This document shows positions 59,746-64,000 of a DNA stretch of 64,000 nucleotides, piece by piece; the stretch's first letter is position 1, and every line of letters starts with the position of its first letter. The position numbers and the translations under genes are program-made. Source of the DNA: Xylanimonas oleitrophica (lineage in GTDB: Bacteria; Actinomycetota; Actinomycetes; Actinomycetales; Cellulomonadaceae); NCBI RefSeq assembly GCF_003244315.1, contig NZ_QKWH01000013.1, positions 44,799 to 108,798 of the forward strand. Reading direction: 5' to 3'. Below the pieces are notes generated by a model. It had not been told where the DNA came from, did no database searches, and saw only the letters and a program-made list of their open reading frames with translations.

Positions 59746-59934
59746 CGCCGTCGAGCCTAGCCCCGTCCCGAACGGCACGTGCGGCCAGGCGGGGGTCAGC
59801 GCGCCGTCGGCCGGCGGCGACTGCTTGGCCGCGCCGTCGAGCTGGGCGGGGAGCGCGAACAGCCGCACGTCCGGACGGGACGCGGCGGTGGGTGCGGGGC
59901 AGGGTGCGCAAGACATCGAGGACATCGACTGGGG

Positions 59935-59961
59935 AACGCACCGGGCGGGGCGTTCCATTCC
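59935..59961 (-). promoter_or_regulatory. SigR-type promoter upstream of sigR
   Basis: On the minus strand GGAAT (59961-59957) and GTT (59937-59935) are separated by 19 bases, matching the SigR consensus GGAAT-N18/19-GTT. This suggests positive autoregulation. An in-frame ATG (59925) lies nine bases after GTT, close to the expected transcription start. Confidence 0.72.
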
Positions 59962-60005
59962 CGGACGTCCTGCGAGGGCGGGCAGCCTCTGACATGGTGG
60001 GTCCC

Positions 60006-60509
60006 ATGCTGCTGCGTCGTGTCGCCCGCCCCATGCTGGCCACCCCGTTCGTCTACGACGGCGTGCAGGCCGCGCTCCACCCCGCCGAGCACGTCGCCGT
60101 CGCCCGAGACGTCACCGACACGGTGACCGACCGGCTCGGCGTCGCCCGGCTCTCGGACTCCCAGCTGACGCTGGCCGTGCGCGTGCACGGCGCCGTCACC
60201 GCCGCCCTGGGCGTGGGCCTCGCCGCGGGGTTCTTCCCGCGCCTGTGCGCGATCAAGCTCGCCGCGGTCACCGTGCCGCTGGCCGTGGCCCACCAGCCGT
60301 TCACCAGCAAGGGCGAGGAGCGGGCCCGGCGCACGGTGCCGTTCGTGCGGGCCGTCGGGGCGATCGGTGCGGCGCTCATCGCCGGCGTGGACCACGAGGG
60401 CCGTCCGGGCCTGGCCTGGCGCGTCGACCACGCCCGCCACGCCGCGGCGCGCTCGACGGCGAAGACGGCCCGCAAGGCCGAGAAGAAGCTGGCGGGCGTC
60501 GCGTCCTGA
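60006..60509 (+). CDS. DoxX-family membrane protein
   Basis: A 167-residue integral membrane protein with the DoxX-like N-terminal pattern [21 protein letters not shown] and three or four hydrophobic segments, ending in a basic Ala/Lys-rich tail ([17 protein letters not shown]). DoxX proteins in actinobacteria are linked to thiol/oxidative stress complexes with a thiosulfate sulfurtransferase and superoxide dismutase, which fits its divergent position to sigR. An ATG at 59994 is an alternative start; GGTGGG precedes the chosen one. Function is tentative. Confidence 0.8.
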   Translation: MLLRRVARPMLATPFVYDGVQAALHPAEHVAVARDVTDTVTDRLGVARLSDSQLTLAVRVHGAVTAALGVGLAAGFFPRLCAIKLAAVTVPLAVAHQPFTSKGEERARRTVPFVRAVGAIGAALIAGVDHEGRPGLAWRVDHARHAAARSTAKTARKAEKKLAGVAS

Positions 60510-60555
60510 CGCGGGCACCCGGCGAGACGTCCCGGCCCCGCCCGGGGCCGGCGGA

Positions 60556-60570
60556 TAGCCTTGCGGCATG
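60556..60570 (+). promoter_or_regulatory. Leaderless-type promoter of aroA
   Basis: TAGCCT (60556-60561) lies six bases before the aroA ATG with no ribosome site, fitting a -10 element for a leaderless transcript. Confidence 0.5.
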
Positions 60571-61971
60571 ACGTCTCCCGCGCCCGACGACGCCCAGGCC
60601 ACCTCCCCCGCTCCCGCCTGGGAGGCACCGGTCGCGTCCGGCCCGCTCGACGCCGCGGTCGAGGTGCCCGGCAGCAAGTCGCTCACCAACCGCCTGCTGG
60701 TGCTGGCGGCGCTCGCCGAGGGCCCGGGCACGCTGCACGGGGCCCTGCGCAGCCGTGACGCCGACCTCATGATCGCCGCGCTGCGCGCCCTGGGTGCCGA
60801 GATCACCGAGGGCTCCTCGCCGAGCACCCTGCACGTGGTGCCCGGCCCCGTGCGGGGAGACACCGACGTCTTCGCCGGCCTGGCCGGCACCGTGATGCGG
60901 TTCCTGCCCCCCGTGGCCGCCCTCGCGGACGGCCCCGTGCGGTTCGACGGCGACCCCCAGGCGCGCGTGCGACCGATGCTCCCCGTGCTCGCCGCCCTGC
61001 GTGCCCTCGGGGTCGACGTGCGGGCCGGTGACGGTTCCGGCCCGCAGGCCGCCTCCCCCGCGGAGGGGTTCCCGTCCACGCTGCCGTTCACGGTGCTGGG
61101 CCAGGGCGGGCTGCGCGGCGGGGCGGTCGACGTCGACGCCTCGGCCTCGAGCCAGTTCGTCTCCGGCCTGCTGCTGGCCGCCGCACGCTTCGACGAGGGC
61201 CTGACGCTGCGCCACGTGGGCGCGACGCTGCCCAGCCTGCCGCACATCGAGATGACCGTGGCCACCCTCCGCGAGGCGGGGGTCGAGGTCGACGACTCGC
61301 GCGACGGCATCTGGGTCGTGTCCCCCGGCCCTGTCGCGGCCCGGGAGGTGCGCGTCGAGCCCGACCTGTCGAACGCCGCCCCCTTCCTCGCGGCGGCCCT
61401 CGTCGCGGGCGGCACCGTGTCGGTGCCCGGCTGGCCCGCCGCCACCACGCAGCCGGGGGCCCTGGTGCCCGAGCTCCTGACCCGGATGGGGGGCGACGCG
61501 CGCCTCACGGCCGACGGCGTGCTGCGCGTGACCGGGACGGGCCGCGTGCACGGCATCGACGTCGACCTGCGTGCCGCCGGCGAGCTCGCTCCCACCTTCG
61601 CCGCCCTCGCCGCCCTCGCCGACTCCCCCAGCCGGCTGCGCGGCATCGCCCACCTGCGCGGGCACGAGACCGACCGGCTGGCCGCGCTGGCCACCGAGAT
61701 CACCCGCCTGGGCGGGCAGGCCGAGGAGACCCGCGACGGCCTGGTCATCACCCCGCGCCCGCTGCACGGCGGCACGTTCCGCACCTACGCCGACCACCGC
61801 ATGGCCACCTCGGGCGCGCTGGTGGGCCTGCGCGTGCCGGGCGTGCTCGTCGAGGACGTCGAGACCACCGCCAAGACGCTGCCCGGGTTCGCCGGCATGT
61901 GGCGCGCCATGGTCTCGGGAACCTCGGACACCGCGCGGGTGGCCCCGGCCTCCCCGGAGCGGGGCCGCTGA
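60568..61971 (+). CDS. aroA: EPSP synthase (3-phosphoshikimate 1-carboxyvinyltransferase)
   Basis: A 467-residue shikimate-pathway enzyme that joins phosphoenolpyruvate to shikimate-3-phosphate for aromatic amino acids. Visible motifs: PGSKSLTNR near residue 35 (substrate binding), [34 protein letters not shown] and the C-terminal [13 protein letters not shown] and YADHRMA. It starts the aroA-rsgA-hisN unit, overlapping rsgA by one base (TGATG). The N-terminal 25 residues are variable. Confidence 0.95.
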   Translation: MTSPAPDDAQATSPAPAWEAPVASGPLDAAVEVPGSKSLTNRLLVLAALAEGPGTLHGALRSRDADLMIAALRALGAEITEGSSPSTLHVVPGPVRGDTDVFAGLAGTVMRFLPPVAALADGPVRFDGDPQARVRPMLPVLAALRALGVDVRAGDGSGPQAASPAEGFPSTLPFTVLGQGGLRGGAVDVDASASSQFVSGLLLAAARFDEGLTLRHVGATLPSLPHIEMTVATLREAGVEVDDSRDGIWVVSPGPVAAREVRVEPDLSNAAPFLAAALVAGGTVSVPGWPAATTQPGALVPELLTRMGGDARLTADGVLRVTGTGRVHGIDVDLRAAGELAPTFAALAALADSPSRLRGIAHLRGHETDRLAALATEITRLGGQAEETRDGLVITPRPLHGGTFRTYADHRMATSGALVGLRVPGVLVEDVETTAKTLPGFAGMWRAMVSGTSDTARVAPASPERGR

Positions 61972-63092
61972 TGGCCCGGCGGCCCGCACCGGCCGGCGGT
62001 GCGCGCGGGCGCGGCGACGAGCACGAGGCGTGGGGGCGCCCGTCCAAGCGCGGAAGCCGCCCCCGCACCAAGCAGCGGCCCGAGCACACCGACGCCGTCG
62101 TCGGCCTCGTCACCGGCGTCGACCGCGGGCGGTACACGCTCCTGCTCGACGAGGGCGGCAGCGACGAGCGCCCCGTGCTGGCCATGAAGGCACGCGAGCT
62201 GACGCGCACCCGCGTCGTCGTCGGCGACCGGGTCGACGTCGTGGGCGACACCTCCGGCGACCCGGGCACCCTGGCCCGCATCGTGCGCATCGCCGAGCGC
62301 ACCTCGGTGCTGCGCCGCACCGCTGACGACACCGACCCGTACGAGCGGATCGTCGTGGCCAACGCCGACCAGCTCGTCATCGTCACCGCCCTGGCCAACC
62401 CGGAGCCGCGCACCGGCATGATCGACCGCGCCGTCGTCGCCGCCTACGACGCCGGCATGGACGTGCTGCTGTGCCTCACCAAGGCCGACCTGGGCTCGCC
62501 CGAGGACCTGCGCGGCCTGTACGAGCCGCTCGGTGTCGACGTCGTGGTCACCCGGCCCGCCGACGAGGCCGCGGGCAGCGGCACGCTCGCCCTGGCGCCC
62601 CAGTCCGTCGAGGAGGTTCGCGACCGGCTGCGCGGGCGCGTGTCGGTGCTGCTCGGGCACTCGGGCGTCGGCAAGTCGACCCTCGTCAACGCGCTGGTGC
62701 CGGGCGCCGGTCGCGCCACCGGGCACGTCAACGACGTCACCGGGCGCGGCCGCCACACCTCGACCTCCGCCGTCGCCCTGCGCCTGCCGGCCCGCCCCGG
62801 CGGCGACGACGGCGGCGACGGCGCCGCCTACGACGGCTGGGTCGTCGACACCCCCGGCGTCCGTTCCCTCGGCCTCGCCCACGTCGAGGTCGCCCACCTC
62901 CTGCAGGCGTTCGAGGACCTCGACGAGGCCGCCCAGGAGTGCCCGCGCGGCTGCACGCACCTGGCCGACGCCCCCGACTGCGCCCTCGACGACTGGCTGG
63001 CGGCCGCCCCGGACGAGGCCGCACGGGCGACACGCGAGGCCCGTCTGGACTCGTTCCGTCGTCTGCTGGCCTCCCGCACCGCTAGCGTGTGA
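61971..63092 (+). CDS. rsgA: Ribosome small-subunit GTPase RsgA
   Basis: A 373-residue circularly permuted GTPase that checks maturation of the 30S subunit. After a basic N-terminal tail and an OB fold (VVGLVTGVDRGRYTLLL), the GTPase motifs appear in permuted order: LTKAD (G4), GHSGVGKST (G1), then DTPGVRSLG (G3). The C-terminal zinc finger is CPRGCTH with a later Cys (PDCAL). The ATG overlaps the aroA stop by one base and its own stop overlaps the region of the hisN start. Confidence 0.94.
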   Translation: MARRPAPAGGARGRGDEHEAWGRPSKRGSRPRTKQRPEHTDAVVGLVTGVDRGRYTLLLDEGGSDERPVLAMKARELTRTRVVVGDRVDVVGDTSGDPGTLARIVRIAERTSVLRRTADDTDPYERIVVANADQLVIVTALANPEPRTGMIDRAVVAAYDAGMDVLLCLTKADLGSPEDLRGLYEPLGVDVVVTRPADEAAGSGTLALAPQSVEEVRDRLRGRVSVLLGHSGVGKSTLVNALVPGAGRATGHVNDVTGRGRHTSTSAVALRLPARPGGDDGGDGAAYDGWVVDTPGVRSLGLAHVEVAHLLQAFEDLDEAAQECPRGCTHLADAPDCALDDWLAAAPDEAARATREARLDSFRRLLASRTASV

Positions 63093-63097
63093 CCGTG
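63083..63097 (+). promoter_or_regulatory. Leaderless-type promoter of hisN
   Basis: TAGCGT (63083-63088), inside the end of rsgA, lies six bases before the GTG at 63095. This gives hisN its own probable leaderless promoter and supports that start over the GTG at 63089. Confidence 0.45.
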
Positions 63098-63934
63098 TCC
63101 TTCACCCAGCCTCCTCACTGGTCCGCAGGCTCGAACCCGGCCGGGCAGAACCCGGCACGCACCTACGAGGACGACCTGAGGCTGGCGCACGTCATCGCCG
63201 ACCAGGTCGACTCGCTGACGATGTCCCGGTTCCGGTCGATCGACCTGCGCGTGGAGACCAAGCCCGACTCGACGCTCGTCTCCGACGCCGACCGCACGGC
63301 CGAGGAGTTCATCCGCGCCCAGCTCCACCGCGCGCGCACCCGCGACGCGATCGTGGGCGAGGAGTACGGCGCCGCCGGCAACGGTGCGCGGCGCTGGATC
63401 ATCGACCCCATCGACGGCACCCACAACTTCGTGCGCGGCGTGCCGGTGTGGGCCACCCTCATCGCGCTCGCCGACGGCGACGAGGTGGTCATGGGCCTCG
63501 TCTCCGCGCCGGCCCTCGGCCGCCGCTGGTGGGCCGCCAAGGGCTCCGGCGCCTGGACCGGCAAGTCGCTGGCCGCCGCCTCGCGGATGACCGTCTCCGG
63601 CGTGCGCCGCATCGAGGACGCCTCGTTCTCCTACTCCTCCCTGTCCGGCTGGGAGGAGCGCGGCAAGCTCGACGGGTTCCTCGACCTGACCCGCCGCTGC
63701 TGGCGCACCCGTGGCTACGGCGACTTCTGGTCCTACATGCTCGTGGCCGAGGGTGCGGCCGAGATCGCCGCCGAGCCCGAGCTCGAGGTGTACGACATGG
63801 CTGCCCTGGTGCCCATCGTCACCGAGGCCGGCGGCCGGTTCACCTCTCTCGACGGCGCGGCCGGTCCGTGGGGCGGCAACGCGCTGGCCACCAACGGGGC
63901 GGTGCACGACGAGGTCCAGGTCTACCTCGGCTGA
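63095..63934 (+). CDS. hisN: Histidinol-phosphatase, inositol-monophosphatase type
   Basis: A 279-residue magnesium-dependent phosphatase of the inositol monophosphatase fold; in actinobacteria the close relatives act on histidinol phosphate in histidine synthesis. Metal-site motifs are Glu in GEEYG, DPIDGTHNF, and the later Asp in EVYDMAALVPIV. A GTG at 63089 is an alternative start that overlaps the rsgA stop. The aroA-rsgA-hisN order is common in this group, which supports the histidine role; general phosphatase activity on other substrates cannot be excluded. Confidence 0.88.
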   Translation: MSFTQPPHWSAGSNPAGQNPARTYEDDLRLAHVIADQVDSLTMSRFRSIDLRVETKPDSTLVSDADRTAEEFIRAQLHRARTRDAIVGEEYGAAGNGARRWIIDPIDGTHNFVRGVPVWATLIALADGDEVVMGLVSAPALGRRWWAAKGSGAWTGKSLAAASRMTVSGVRRIEDASFSYSSLSGWEERGKLDGFLDLTRRCWRTRGYGDFWSYMLVAEGAAEIAAEPELEVYDMAALVPIVTEAGGRFTSLDGAAGPWGGNALATNGAVHDEVQVYLG

Positions 63935-63970
63935 TATGTAGGTGGTTCCTGTCAAGTGGCAGGTTGAAGC

Positions 63971-64000
63971 GCCCGCCCTGGGCCGTCGCTCGGGGCGGGC
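63971..64000 (+). terminator. Terminator after hisN, at the right edge
   Basis: Eight-base GC arms GCCCGCCC (63971-63978) and GGGCGGGC (63993-64000) with a 14-base loop, 36 bases after the hisN stop. The window ends at the last base of the second arm, so the stem may be longer. Confidence 0.6.

Overview
This 64 kb window is ordinary-looking chromosomal DNA from a high-GC actinobacterium. Evidence for that: GTG and TTG starts are common, and the window carries NucS, RsrA/SigR, a Kgd-type oxoglutarate enzyme, the 24-residue ribosomal protein bL37 and class Ib nrdHIEF. The mix of a xylo-oligosaccharide locus with this core set suggests Micrococcales, probably Cellulomonadaceae or Promicromonosporaceae; the genus cannot be fixed from sequence alone. 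I see no insertion sequence, prophage, CRISPR array or integrase, and almost every base is explained by dense, often overlapping operons.

Layout. 1-6270 (+): end of a GH39 beta-xylosidase, a sugar ABC importer (lipoprotein plus two permeases, no ATPase) and a GH120 beta-xylosidase. 6380-10361 (-): nrdH-nrdI-nrdE-nrdF, with NrdR-like sites over a promoter. 10900-22320 (-): a run reading WecA-like transferase, AtpI-like protein, atpBEFHAGDC, a DUF2550 protein, nucS and nagA. 22317-25547 (-): rpmE, prfA, prmC, tsaC, leading into the ATP synthase run. 25708-34591 (-): argS-lysA-hom-thrC-thrB followed by rho. 34718-34790: tRNA-Arg(CCG).

34939-38114: a redox-stress group (flavin disulfide oxidoreductase, membrane protein, Ohr peroxidase, divergent TetR regulator). 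38365-39243: an orphan coiled-coil membrane protein. 39349-43697 (+): a GntR regulator with prpD-prpB-prpC (2-methylcitrate cycle for propionate). 43758-50912: a CYTH protein, a VanY-like D,D-carboxypeptidase with a very long cytoplasmic tail, two CNNM/CorC-type membrane proteins and a two-component system. 51213-55079 (+): kgd. 55158-58407: aldo/keto reductase, aldose-1-epimerase-like protein, a degenerate SGNH protein, a DinB-like protein. 58547-64000: bL37, rsrA-sigR, a DoxX-like protein, and aroA-rsgA-hisN.

How the genes work together. Xylo-oligosaccharides would be imported by the ABC system and cut to xylose by the two xylosidases, which lack visible secretion signals where an N-terminus can be seen. 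The -strand blocks bring together energy production, ribosome termination and release, and the aspartate-family pathway. No wholly new system stands out. The observations most worth following are regulatory or about altered proteins: an SGNH-fold protein lacking its catalytic residues, an in-frame N-terminal extension of SigR behind a SigR-type promoter, nested palindromes at the prp regulator gene, a carboxypeptidase with repeated RRE motifs in a 360-residue tail, a 26-bp perfect hairpin before prmC's downstream neighbour, and a recurring leaderless promoter layout.
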